Assembly: GCA_951230915.1 (NCBI GenBank)
Contig: OX579637.1
Coordinates: forward strand, 7,006,001-7,070,000
Direction of reading: 5' to 3'
From: Antitrichia curtipendula
Taxonomy: Eukaryota > Streptophyta > Bryopsida > Hypnales > Leucodontaceae
DNA: 64,000 bases
Shown: one piece after another, positions 38,481 through 51,029 of the stretch
How positions within the stretch are numbered: the first letter of the stretch is position 1
How the letters are laid out: each line of letters opens with the position of its first letter
Translations under genes and position numbers: made by a program
Notes under the pieces: generated by a model
Databases searched by the model: none
Seen by the model: only the letters and a program-made list of their open reading frames with translations
What the model was told of the DNA's origin: nothing

Positions 38481-39184
38481 GTACAAGCCGAATTTATTCC
38501 AAATTCTTTTAATTCACGTCGGCATGGATGAAAGTGATGCGCAACTTAAATATTTCCATGGATTCAAATACTTGAGAGTATTTGCAAGTTCTTCAACCTT
38601 GTTGAAGTCGCTTTCAAAATGGAATTCTATGAGATTTGACGTAGGGAGCCATTAAAGTACAAGCCGAATTTATTCCAAATTCTTTTAATTCACGTCGGCA
38701 TGGATGAAAGTGATGCGCAACTTAAATATTTCCATGGATTCAAATACTTGAGAGTATTTGCAAGTTCTTCAACCTTGTTGAAGTCGCTTTCAAAATGGAA
38801 TTCTATGAGATTTGACGTAGGGAGCCATTAAAGTACAAGCCGAATTTATTCCAAATTCTTTTAATTCACGTCGGCATGGATGAAAGTGATGCGCAACTTA
38901 AATATTTCCATGGATTCAAATACTTGAGAGTATTTGCAAGTTCTTCAACCTTGTTGAAGTCGCTTTCAAAATGGAATTCTATGAGATTTGACGTAGGGAG
39001 CCATTAAAGTACAAGCCGAATTTATTCCAAATTCTTTTAATTCACGTCAGCATGGATGAAAGTGATGCGCAACTTAAATATTTCCATGGATTCAAATACT
39101 TGAGAGTATTTGCAAGTTCATCAACCTTGTTGAAGTCGCTTTCAAAATGGAATTCTATGAGATTTGACGTAGGGAGCCATTAAA
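38481..39184. repeat. Four near-identical 176-bp monomers in tandem
   Basis: Starts at 38481, 38657, 38833 and 39009 are exactly 176 bp apart, with no length change. They carry CACGTCGGC or CACGTCAGC, so the CACGTG palindrome is broken in all four. Adjacent identity this high contrasts with the mixed types on both sides and marks a very recent local amplification. Confidence 0.85.
38555..38607. other. Dyad-rich module of the monomer (representative copy)
   Basis: Within 53 bp this copy has the 8-bp palindrome TCCATGGA (38555-38562), a stem CAAATACT and AGTATTTG around loop TGAG (38565-38584), a 6-bp spacer, and a stem CTTCAAC and GTTGAAG around loop CTT (38591-38607). The same arrangement recurs at 176-bp spacing. 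The first stem-loop persists in most divergent monomers at 40-64 kb. The second is perfect in TTCTTCAACC monomers but has one mismatch in the TTCTACAACC form. Function is unknown: possible homodimer binding site or hairpin-forming element. Confidence 0.85.
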
Positions 39185-39889
39185 ATACAAGTCGAATTTA
39201 TTCCAAATTCTTTTAATTCACGTGGGGATGGATGAAAATGATGCGTTACTTAAATACTTCCATGAATCCAAATACTTGAGAGCATTTGCAACTTCTACAA
39301 CCTTGTTGAAGTCGCTTTCAAAATGGAATTCTATGAGATTTGACGGAGGGAGCCATTAAAGTACAAGCCGAATTTATTCCAAATTCTTTTAATTCACGTG
39401 AACATGGATGAAAGTGATGCGCAACTTAAATATTTCCATGGATTCAAATACTTGAGAGTATTTGCAAGTTCTTCAACCTTGTTGAAGTCGCTTTCAAAAT
39501 GGAATTCTATGAGATTTGACGTAGGGAGCCATTAAAGTACAAGCCGAATTTATTCCAAATTCTTTTAATTCACGTCGGCATGGATGAAAGTGATGCGCAA
39601 CTTAAATATTTCCATGGATTCAAATACTTGAGAGTATTTGCAAGTTCTTCAACCTTGTTGAAGTCGCTTTCAAAATGGAATTCTATGAGATTTGACGTAG
39701 GGAGCCATTAAAATACAAGCCAAATTTATTCCAAATTCTTTTAATTCACGTGGAGATGGATGAAAATGATGCGCAACTTAAATATTTCCATGAATTCAAA
39801 TACTTGAGAGTATTTCCAACTTCTACGACCTTGTTGAAGTTGCTTTTAAAATGGCGTTCTATAACCTTTGACGTAGGGAGCCATTAAAC

Positions 39890-42800
39890 TTTAGGCCCAG
39901 TTTATTCCAAATTCTTTTCATTCACGTGGGGATGGATGAAAGTGATGCGCAAGTTAAATATTTCCGTGGATTCAAATACTTGACAGTATTTGCAACTTCT
40001 ACAACCTTGTTGAAGGCGCTTTTAAAATGGAGTTCTATGGCATCTGATGTAGGGAGTCATTAAAGTACAGGCCCAATTTATTCCAAATTCTTTTAATTCA
40101 GGTGGGGATGGATGAAAATGTTGCCCAGCTTAAATATTTCCATGGATTCAAATACTTGAGAGTATTTGCAACTTCTACAACTTTGTTGAAGTCGCTTTAA
40201 AAATAGAGTTCTATGACATTTGACGCAGGGAGCCATTAAAGTACAGGCCCAATTTATTCCAAATTCTTTTAATTCAGGTGGAGATGGATGAAAATCATGC
40301 GCAACTTAAATATTTCCATGAATTCAATTACTTGAGAGTATTTGCAACTTCTACAACCTTGTTGAGGTCGCTTTCAAAATGGAATTCTATGACATTTGGT
40401 AAAAAGCCATTAAAGTGCAAGCCCGCGTTGTTCCAAATTGGTTTAATTCACGTGGGGATGGATGAAAGTGATGCCCAGCTTAAATATTTCCATGGATTCA
40501 AATACTTGAGAGTATTTGCAACTTCTACAACCTTGTGGAATTCGCTTTTAAAATAGAGTTCTATGACATTTGACGTAGGGAGCCATTAAAGTACAGGCCC
40601 AATTTATTCCAAAGTCTTTCAATTCAGGTGGAGATGGATGAAAATGATGCCCACCTTAAATCTTTCCATGAATTCAAATACTTGAGAGTATTTGCAACTT
40701 TTACGACTTTGTTGAAGTCCCTTTTAAAATAGAGTTCTATGACATTTGACGTAGGGAGCCATTAAAGTACAGGCCCAATTTATTCCAAATTCTTTTAATT
40801 CAGGTGGGGATGGATGAAAATGTTGCCCAGCTTAAATGTTTCCATGAGTTCAAATACTTGAGAGTATTTGCAACTTCTACAACTTTGTTGAAGTCGCTTT
40901 CAAAATGGAGTTCTATGACATTTGACGCAGGGAGCCATTAAAGTACAGGCCCAATTTATTCCAAATTCTTTTAATTCAGGTGGAGATGGATAAAAATGAT
41001 GCGCAACTTAAATATTTCCATAAATTCAAATACTTGAGAGTATTTGCAACTTCTACAACCTTGTTGAAGTCGCTTTCAAAATGGAATGCTATGAGATTTG
41101 ACGTAGGGAGTCATTAAAGTACAAGCCGAGTTTATTCCAAATTCTTTTAATTCACGTGGGGATGGATGAAAATGATGCGTAACTTAAATATTTCCATGAA
41201 TTCAAATACTTGAGAGTATTTGCAACTTCTACAACCTTGTTGAGGTCGCCTTCAAAATGGAATTCTATGACATTTGGTAAAAAGCCATTAAAGTACAAGC
41301 GCACTTTGTTCCAAATTGGTTTAATTCACGTGGGGATGGATGAAAGTGATGCCCAGCTTAAATCTTTCCATGGATTCAAATACTTGAGAATATTTTCAGC
41401 TTCTACGACTTTGTTGACGGCGCTTTTAAAATGGAGTTCTATGGCATTTGATGTAGGGAGTCATTAAAGTACAGGCCCTATGTATTCCAAATTCTTTTAA
41501 TTCACGTGGGGATGGATGAAAGTTATGCCCAGCTTAAATATTTCCATGGATTCAAATACTTGAGAGTATTTGCAACTTCTACAACTTTGTAAAAGTCGCT
41601 TTTAAAATGGAATTCTATGAGATTTGACGTAGGGAGCCATTAAAGTACAAGCCCACTTTGTTCCAAATTGTTTTAATTTCCGTGGGGATGGATGAAAATG
41701 ATGCGTAACTTAACTATTTTTATGAATTCAAATACTTGAGAGTATTTGCAACTTCTACAACCTTATTAAAGGCGCTTTTAAAATGGAGTTCTATGGCATT
41801 TGATGTAGGGAGTCATTAAAGTACAGGCCCAATTTATTCCAAATTCTTTTAATTCAAGTGGGGTTGGATGAAAATGTTGCCCAGCTCAAATATTTCCATG
41901 GATTCAATTACTTGAGAGTATTTGCAACTTCTACAACCTTGTTGAAGGCGCTTTTAAAATGGAGTTCTATGGCATTTGATGTAGGGAGTCATTAAAGTAC
42001 AGGCCCTATGTATTCCAAATTCTTTTAATTCAGGTGGAGATGGATGAAAATGATGCGCAACTTAAATGTTTCCATGAATTCGAATACTTGAGAGTATTTG
42101 CAACTTCTACAACCTTGTTGAAGTCGGTTTCAAAATGGAGCTCTACTACATTTGGCGTAAAAAGCCATTATAGTACAAGCCCAGTTTATTCCAATTCTTT
42201 TAATTCAGGCGGAGATGAATAAAAATGATGCCCACCTTAAATCTTTCCATGGATTCAAATACTTGAGAGTATTTGCAACTTTTACGACTTTGTTGAAGTC
42301 GCTTTTAAAATAGAGTTCTATGACATTTGATGTAGGGAGCCATTAAAGTACAGGCCCAATTTATTCCAAATTGTTTTAATTCAGGCGGAGATGGATGAAA
42401 ATGATGCGTTACTTAAATACTTCCATGAATTCAAATACTTGAGAGTATTTGCAACTTTTACGACTTTGTAAAATTCGCTTTTAAAATAGAGTTCTATGGC
42501 ATTTGATGTAGGGAGTCATTAAAGTACAGGCCCAATTTATTCCAAAATCTTTTAATTCAGGTGGAGATGGATGAAAATGATGCGCAACTTAAATATTTCC
42601 ATAAATTCGAATATTTGAGAGTATTTGCAACTTCTACAACCTTGTTGAAGGCGCTTTTAAAATGGAGTTCTATGGCATCTGATGTAGGGAGTCATTGAAG
42701 TACAGGCCCAATTTATTCCAAATTCTTTTAATTCAGGTGGGGATGGATGAAAATGTTGCCCAGCTTAAATATTTCCATGGATTCAAATACTTGAGAGTAT

Positions 42801-45607
42801 TTGCAACTTCTACAACTTTGTTGAAGTCGCTTTAAAAATAGAGTTCTATGACATTTGACGCAAAGCCATTAAAGTATAAGCCCACTTTGTTCCAAATTGT
42901 TTTAATTCACGTGGGGATGGATTAAAATGATGCGTAACTTAAATATTTTTATGAATTCAAATACTTGAGAGTATTTGCAACTTCTACAACCTTGTTGAGG
43001 TCGCTTTCAAAATGGAATTCTATGACATTTGGTAAAAAGCCATTAAAGTACAAGCCCACTTTGTTCCAAATTGTTTTAATTCACGTGGGGATGGATGAAA
43101 GTGATGCCGAGCTGAAATATTTCCATGGATTCAAATACTTGAGAGTATTTACAACTTCTACAACCTTGTTGAAGTCGCTTTCAAAATGAAATTCTATGAG
43201 ATTTGACATAGGGAGCCATTAAAGTACAAGCCGAGTTTATTCCAAATTCTTTTAATTCAGGTGGAGATGCATGAAAATGATGAGTAATTTAAATATTTTT
43301 ATGAATTCAAATACTTGACAGTATTTGCAACTTCTACAACCTTGTTGAAGGCGCTTTTAAAATGGAGTTCTATGGCATCTGATGTAGGGAGTCATTGAAG
43401 TACAGGCCCAATTTATTCCTAATTCTTTTAATTCAGGTGGGGATGGATGAAAATGTTGCCCAGCTTAAATATTTCCATAGATTCAAATACTTGAGAGTAT
43501 TTGCAACTTCTACAACCTTGTTGAAGTCGGTTTCAGAATGGAGCTCTACTACATTTGGCTTAAGGAGCCATTAAAATACAGGCCCAATTTATTCTAAATT
43601 CTTTTAATTCACGTGGGGATGGATGAAAGTGATGCGCAACTTAAATATTTCCATATATTCAAATACTTGAGAGTATTTGCAACTTCTACAACCTTGTTGA
43701 GGTCGCTTTCAAAATGGAATTCTATGACATTTGGTTAAAAGCCATTAAAGTATAAGCCCACTTTGTTCCAAATTGTTTTAATTCACGTTGGGATGGATGA
43801 AAATGATGCGTAACTTAAATATTTTTATGAATTCAAATACTTGAGAGTATTTGCAACTTCTACAACCTTGTTGAAGTCGCTTTCAAAATGGAATACTATG
43901 ACAATTGGCTAAAAAGCCATTAAAGTACAAGCCCACTTTGTTCCAAATTGGTTTAATTCACGTGGGAATGGATGAAAGTGATGCCCAGCTTAAATATTTC
44001 CATGGATTCAAATACTTGAGAGTATTTGCAACTTCTACAACTTTGTAAAATTCGCTTTTAAAATAGAGTTCTATGACATTTGACGTAGGGAGCCATTAAA
44101 GTACAGGCCCAATTTATTCCAAAGTCTTTTAATTCAGGTGGAGATGAATAAAAATGATGCCCACCTTAAATCTTTCCATGGATTCAAATACTTGAGAGTA
44201 TTTGCAACTTCTACAACTTTGTAAAATTCGCTTTTAAAATAGAGTTCTATGACATTTGACGTAGGGAGCCATTAAAGTACAGGCCCAATTTATTCCAAAG
44301 TCTTTTAATTCAGGTGGAGATGAATAAAAATGATGCCCACCTTAAATCTTTCCATGGATTCAAATACTTGAGAGTATTTGCAACTTTTACGACTTTGTTG
44401 AAGTCGCTTTTAAAATAGAGTTCTATGACATTTGATGTAGGGAGCCATTAAAGTACAGGCCCAATTTATTCCAAGTTCTTTTAATTCAGGTGGGGATGGA
44501 TGAAAATGATGCGTTACTTAAATATTTCCATGAATTCGAATACTTGAGAGTATTTGCAACTTCTACAACCTTGTTGAGGTCGCTTTCAAAATGGATTTCT
44601 ATGACATTTGGTAAAGAGCCATTAAAGTACAAGCCCACTTTGTTCTAAATTGGTTTAGTTCACGTGGGGATGGATGAAAGTGATGCCCAGCTTAAATATT
44701 TCCATGGATTCAAATACTTGAGAGTGTTTGCAACTTCTACAACTTTGTAAAATTCGCTTTTAAAATAGAGTTCTATGACATTTGATGTAGTGAGCCATTA
44801 AAGTGCAGGCCCAATTTAATCCAAATTCTTTTAATTCAGGTGGAGATGTATAAAAATGATGCGCAATTTAAATATTTTTATGAATTCAAATACTTGAGAG
44901 TATTTACAACTTCTACAACCTTGTTGAAGTCGCTTTCAAAATGGAGCTCTACTACATTTGGCTTAAGGAGCCATTAAAATACAGGCCCAATTTATTCTAA
45001 ATTCTTTTAATTCACGTGGGGATGGATGAAAATGATGCGTAACTTAAATATTTTTATGAATTCAAATATTTGAGAGTATGTGCAACTTCTACAACGTTGT
45101 TGAAGGCGCTTTTAAAATGGAGTTCTATGGCATTTGATGTAGGGAGTCATTAAAGTACAGGCCCAATTTATTCCAAATTCTTTTAATTCAGGTGGAGATG
45201 GATGAAAATGATGCGCAACTTAAATATTTCCATGAATTCGAATACTTGAGAGTATTTGCAACTTCTACAACCTTGTTGAAGTCGGTTTCAAAATGGAGCT
45301 CTACTACATTTGGCTTAAGGAGCCATTAAAATACAGGCCCAATTTATTCTAAATTCTTTTAATTCACGTGGGGATGGATGAAAGTGATGCGCAACTTAAA
45401 TATTTCCATGAATTCAAGTACTTGAGAGTATTTGCAACTTCTACAACCTTGTTGAAGTCGCTTTCAAAATGGAATTCTATGAGATTTGACGTAGGGAGCC
45501 ATTAAAGTACAAGCCCACTTTGTTCCAAATTGTTTTAATTCACGTGGGGATGGATGAAAGTGATGCCCAACTTAAATATTTCCATGGATTCAAATACTTG
45601 AGAGTAT
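39890..45607. repeat. Divergent satellite zone, part 1
   Basis: Monomers differ from the core by many substitutions: GACATTTGACG or GGCATTTGATGTAGGGAGTC, ACAGGCCCAATTT, AATTCAGGTGGAGATGG, AATAGAGTTC, GGCGCTTTTAAAATGG. Subfamilies alternate without a regular HOR. Shorter 174-bp monomers (GGTAAAAAGCC) appear near 40400, 41280 and 43030. Local duplications are a 176-bp pair at 44041 and 44217 and a 700-bp-offset pair (GGCATCTGATG with GTCATTGAAG at 42675 and 43375); 700 is 4 x 176 minus two 2-bp deletions, both of which lie between. No gene is seen. Confidence 0.85.
44017..44368. repeat. Adjacent monomer duplication in the divergent zone
   Basis: CTTTGTAAAATTCGC at 44041 recurs at 44217, exactly 176 bp later, followed in both by the same CCAAAGTC and GATGAATAAAAATG variants. 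It shows that single-monomer duplication still occurs in the old flank. Confidence 0.75.
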
Positions 45608-45995
45608 TTGCAACTTCTACAAGCTTGTTGTAGTCGCTTTCAAAATGAAATTCTATGAGATTTGGTATTGGGAGCCATAAAAGTACAGGCCCACTTCATT
45701 CTAAATTCTTTTAATTCACGTGAGGATGGAAGAAAATGATGTGCAACTTAAGTATTTCCATGGATTCAAATACTTGAGAGAATTTGCAACTTCTTCAACC
45801 TTGTTGAAGTCGCTTTCAAAATAGAACTCTAATACATTTGGCATAAGGAGCCAATAAAGTACATGCCCAATTTATTCTAAATTGTTTTAATTCACGTGGG
45901 GATGGATGAAAATGAAGCGCAACTTAAATATTTCCACGGATTCAAATCTTTGAGAGTATTTGCAAATATTACAACCTTGTTGAAGTCGCTTTCAA
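45608..45995. repeat. Long-offset duplicated segment, copy 1
   Basis: AAGCTTGTTGTAGTCG at 45621, then TTTGGTATTGGGAGCC, CCCACTTCATTCTAAATTC, GGATGGAAGAAAATGATGTG, GAGAGAATTTGC, AATAGAACTCTAATAC and GAGCCAATAAAG follow in the same order at 50009 onwards. The offset is 4,388 bp, which is 25 x 176 minus 12; the deficit is accounted for by five 174-bp monomers and two single-base deletions between the copies (near 48648 and 49388). Confidence 0.8.
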
Positions 45996-48900
45996 AATGG
46001 AATTCTGTGAGATTTGACGTAGGGAGCGATTAAAGTACAAGCCGAGTTTATTCCAAATTCTTTTAATTCAGGTGGAGATGGATGAAAATGATGCTTCACT
46101 TAAATACTTCCATGAATTCAAATACTTGAGAGTATTTGCAACTTCTACAACCTTGTTGAGGTCGCTTTCAAAATGGAATTCTATGAGATTTGGTATTAGG
46201 AGCCATAAAAGTACAGGCTCAATTTATTCTAAATTCTTTTAATTCACGTGGCGATGGATGAAAATGATGCATAACTTAAATCTTTCCATAAATTCAAATA
46301 CTTCAGAGTATTTGCAACTTCTACAACCTTGTTGACATCGCTTTCAATATGAAATTCCATGAGATTTGGTATTAGGAGCCATAAAAGTACAGGCCCAGTT
46401 CATTCTAAATTCTTTTAATTCACGTGGGGATGGACGAAAGTGATGCGCAACTTAAGTATTTCCATGGATTCAATTACTTGAGTGTATTTGCAACTTCTAC
46501 AACCTTGTTGAAGTCGCTCTCAAAATGGAATTCTATGACATTTGATAAAAAGCCATTAAAGTAGAAGCCCACTTTGTTCCAAATTCCTTTAATTCACGTG
46601 GGGATGGATGAAAATGATGCGCCACTTAAGTATTTCCATGGATTTAATTACTTGAGAGTATTTACAACTTCTACAACCTTGTTGAAGTCGCTTTCAAAAT
46701 GAAATTCTATGAGATTTGGTATTGGGAGCTATAAAAGTACAGGCCCAATTTATTCTAAATTCTTTTAATTCACGTGAAGATGGACGAAAATGATGCGCAA
46801 CTTAAGTATTTCCATGGATTCAAATACTTGAGAGTATTTGCAACTTCTACAACTTTGTTGAAGTCGCTTTCAAAATGGAACTCTAGTACATTTGGCGTAA
46901 GGAGCCATTAAAGTACATGCCCAATTTGTTCCAAATTCTTTTAATTCACGTGCGGATGGATTAAAATGATGCGTTACTTAAATATTTCCATGAATTCAAA
47001 TACTTGACAGTATTTGCAACTTCTACAACCTTGTTGAAGTCGCTCTCAAAATGGAAGTCTATGACATTTGATAAAAAGCCATTAAAGTAGAAGCCCATTT
47101 TATTCCAAATTCCTTTAATTTACGTGGGGATGGATGAAAATGATGCGCCACTTAAATATTTCTATGAATTCAAATACTTGAGAGTATTTGCAACTTCTAC
47201 AAACTTGTTGAAGTCGCTTTCAAAATGAAATTCTGTGAGATTTGACGTAGGGAGCCATTAAAGTACAAGCCGAGTTTATTCCAAATTGTTTTAATTCACG
47301 TGGGGATGGATGAAAATGATGCATAACTTAAATCTTTCCATGGATTCAAATACTTGAGAGTATTTGCAACTTCTACAACCTTGTTGTAGTCGCTTTCAAA
47401 ATGAAATTCTATGAGATTTGGTATTGGGAGCCATAAAAGTACAGGCCCACTTTATTCTAAATTCTTTTAATTCACGTGAGGATGGACGAAAATGATGCGC
47501 AACTTAAGTATTTCCATGGATTCAAATACTTGAGAGTATTTGCAACTTCTTCAACCTTGTTGAAGTCGCTTTCAAAATGGAATTCTATGACATTTGACGT
47601 ACGGAGCCATTAAAGTACAGGCCCAATTTATTACAAATTCTTTTAATTCAGGTGGAGATGGATGAAAATGATGCCCAACTTAAATCATTCCATGGATTCA
47701 AATACTTGGGAATATTTTCAACTTCTACGACTTTGTTGAAGGCGCTTTTAAAATGGAGTTCTATGGCATTTGATGTATGGAGTCATTAAAGTACAGGCCC
47801 AATTTATTCCAAATTCTTTTAATTCAGGTGGAGATAGATGAAAATCAGGCGCAATTTAAATATTTCTATGAATTTGAATACTTGAGAGTATTTGCAACTT
47901 CTACAACCTTGTTGAGGTCGCTTTCAAAATGGATTTCTATGACATTTGGTAAAAAGCCATTAAAGTACAGGATCACTTTGTTCCAAGTTGTTTTAATTCA
48001 CGTGGGGATGGATGAAAGTGATGCCCAGTTTAAATATTTCCATGGATTCAAATACTTGAGAGTATTTGCAACTTCTACAACCTTGTTGAAGTCAGTTTTA
48101 GAATGGAGCTCTACTACATTTGGCTTCAGGAGCCACTAAAGTACAGGCCCAATTTATACCAAATTCTTTTAATTCACGTGGGGATGGATGAAAGTGATGC
48201 GCAACTTAAATATTTCTATGAACTCAAATACTTGAGAGTATTTGCAACTTCTACGAACTTGTTAAAGTCGCTTTCAAAATGGAATTCTGTGAGATTTGAC
48301 GTAGGGAGCCATTAAAGTACAATCCGAGTTTATTCCAAATTGTTTTAATTCACGTGGGGATGGATGAAAGTGATGCCCAACTTAAATATTTCCATGGATT
48401 CAAATACTTGACAGTATTTGCAACTTCTACAACCTTGTTGAAGTCGCTCTCAAAATGGAATTCTATGACATTTGATAAAAAGCCATTAAAGTAGAAGCCC
48501 ACTTTGTTCCAAATTCCTTTAATTCACGTGGGGATGGATGAAAATGATGCGCAACTTAAGTATTTCCATGAATTTAAATACTTGAGAGTATTTACAACTT
48601 CTACAACCTTGTTGAAGTCGCTTTCAAAATGGAATTCTATGGCATTTGACTAGGGAGCCATTAAAGTACAAGCCGAGTTTATTCCAAATTGTTTTAATTC
48701 ACGTGGGGATGGATGAAAATGATGCATAACTTAAATCTTTCCATGGATTCAAATACTTGAGAGTATTTGCAACTTCTACAACTTTGTTGAAGTCGCTTTC
48801 AAAATGGAATTCTATGGCATTTGACGTAGGGAGCCATTAAAGTACAAGCCGAGTTTATTCCAAATTGTTTTAATTCACGTGGGGATGGATGAAAATGATG

Positions 48901-49995
48901 CATAACTTAAATCTTTCCATGGATTCAAATACTTGAGAGTATTTGCAACTTCTACAACCTTGTTGTAGTTGCTTTCAAAATGAAATTCTATGAGATTTGG
49001 TATTGGGAGCTATAAAAGTACAGGCCCACTTTATTCTAAATTCTTTTAATTCACGTGAGGATGGACGAAAATGATGCGCAACATAAGTATTTCCATGGAT
49101 TCAAATACTTGAGAGTATTTGCAACTTCTACAACTTTGTTGAAGTCGCTTTCAAAATGGAACTCTAGTACATTTGGCGTAAGGAGCCATTAAAGTACATG
49201 CCCAATTTGTTCCAAATTCTTTTAATTCACGTGGGGATGGATTAAAATGATGCGTTACTTAAATATTTCCATGAATTCAAATACTTGAGAGTATTTGCAA
49301 CTTCTACAACCTTGTTGAAGTCGCTCCTAAAATGGAATTCTATGACATTTGATAAAAAGCCATTAAAGTACAAGCCCACTTTGTTCCAAATTATTTTATT
49401 CATGTGGGAATGGATGAAAATGAAGCGCAACTTAAATATTTCGATGGATTCAAATACTTGAGAGTATTTGCAACTTCTGCGACTTTGTTGAGGTCGCTTT
49501 TAAAATGGAGTTCTATGACATTTGACCTAGGGAGCCTTTAAAGTACAGGCCTAGTTTCTTCCAAGTTCATTGAAGTCACGTGAGGATGGATGAAAATGAT
49601 GCATAACTTAAATATTTCCATGGATTTAAATACTTGAGAGTATTTGCAACTTCTACAACCTTGTTGAAGTCGCTTTCAAAATAGAACTCTAATACATTTG
49701 GCATAAGGAGCCAATAAAGTACATGCCCAATTTATTCTAAATTGTTTTAATTCACGTGGGGATGGATGAAAATGAAGCGCAACTTAAATCTTTCCATGGA
49801 TTCAAATACTTGAGAGTATTTGCAACTTCTACAACTTTGTTGAAGTCGCTTTCAAAACGGAATTCTATGAGAATTGACGTAGGGAGCCATTAAAGTACAA
49901 GCCGAGTTTATTCCAAATTGTTTTAATTCACGTGGGGATGGATGAAAATGATGCATAACTTAAATCTTTCCATGGATTCAAATACTTGAGAGTAT
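45996..49995. repeat. Divergent satellite zone, part 2 (between the 4,388-bp-offset copies)
   Basis: Mixed divergent monomers. The 174-bp GATAAAAAGCC or GGTAAAAAGCC form occurs near 46543, 47070, 47950, 48475 and 49350. TTTGGTATTGGGAGCC and TTTGGCTTCAGGAGCC forms alternate. A duplicated monomer pair with GATGCATAACTTAAATC lies at about 48657 and 48833. Near 48648 GACTAGGG replaces GACGTAGGG (1 bp shorter), and near 49388 TTTTATTCATG replaces TTTTAATTCATG. No gene is seen. Confidence 0.83.
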
Positions 49996-50385
49996 TTGCA
50001 ACTTCTACAAGCTTGTTGTAGTCGCTTTCAAAATGAAATTCTATGAGATTTGGTATTGGGAGCCATAAAAGTACAGGCCCACTTCATTCTAAATTCTTTT
50101 AATTCACGTGAGGATGGAAGAAAATGATGTGCAACTTAAGTATTTCCATGGATTCAAATACTTGAGAGAATTTGCAACTTCTTCAACCTTGTTGAAGTCG
50201 CTTTCAAAATAGAACTCTAATACATTTGGCATAAGGAGCCAATAAAGTACATGCCCAATTTATTCTAAATTGTTTTAATTCACGTGGGGATGGATGAAAA
50301 TGAAGCGCAACTTAAATCTTTCCATGGATTCAAATACTTGAGAGTATTTGCAACTTCTACAACTTTGTTGAAGTCGCTTTCAAAA
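49996..50385. repeat. Long-offset duplicated segment, copy 2
   Basis: Repeats 45608-45995 with the same string of rare variants, including GGAAGAAAATGATGTGC and GAGAGAATTTGC. The end differs slightly: AAATCTTTCCATGG here against AAATATTTCCACGG in copy 1. Survival of a long-offset copy in a zone of low overall homogeneity is unusual. Confidence 0.78.
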
Positions 50386-51029
50386 TGGAATTCTATGGCA
50401 TTTGGTAAAAAGCCATTAAACACAAGGCGAATTAATTCCAAATTCCATTAACTCACGTGGGGATGGATGAAAGTGATGCGCAACTTAAATATTTCCATGG
50501 ATTCCAATACTTGAGAGTATTTGCAACTTCTTCAACCTTGTTGAAGTCGCTTTCAAAATGGAACTCTAGTACATTTGGCGTAAGGAGCCAATAAAGTACA
50601 TGCCCAATTTATTCTAAATTCTTTTAATTCACGTGGGGATGGATGAAAATGAAGCGCAACTTAAATATTTCCATGACTTTAAATACTTGAGAATATTTGC
50701 AACTTCTACAACCTTGTTGAAGTCGCTTTTAGAATGGAGTTCTATGACATTTGACGTAGGGAGCCATTAAAGTGCAGGCCCAGTTTATTCCAAATTCTTT
50801 TAATTCAGGTGGAGATGGATAAAAATGATGCCCAACTCAAATCTTTCCATGGATTCAAATACTTGAGAGTATTTGCAACTTCTACGACTTTGTCGAAGTC
50901 GCTTTTAAAATGGAATTCTGTGAGATTTGACGTTGGGAGCCATTAAAGTACAAGCCCAGTTTATTCCAAATTCTTTTAATTCAGGTGGAGATGGATGAAA
51001 ATGATGCCGAACTTAAATATTTCCATGGA

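Larger units (their letters stand above)
37941..39890. repeat. Recently homogenised single-monomer run
   Basis: Monomers beginning GTACAAGCC at 38481, 38657, 38833 and 39009 are nearly identical; the fourth reads CACGTCAGC for CACGTCGGC and GTTCATC for GTTCTTC. The CACGTC form also occurs near 39575. One monomer at 38036-38058 carries a small insertion in the first stem-loop (AAATATTACTGGGAG). The segment ends in a CCAACTTCTACGACC, ATGGCGTTC monomer and a unique ATTAAACTTTAGGCCC junction near 39885-39900. Confidence 0.8.

Noticed and set aside
38481..38656. Internal half-monomer (about 88 bp) repeat suggesting a dimeric origin
   Set aside because: TTTATTCCAAATTC and ATTTCCATGGATTC look loosely alike, but the similarity does not extend and fits AT-rich chance.
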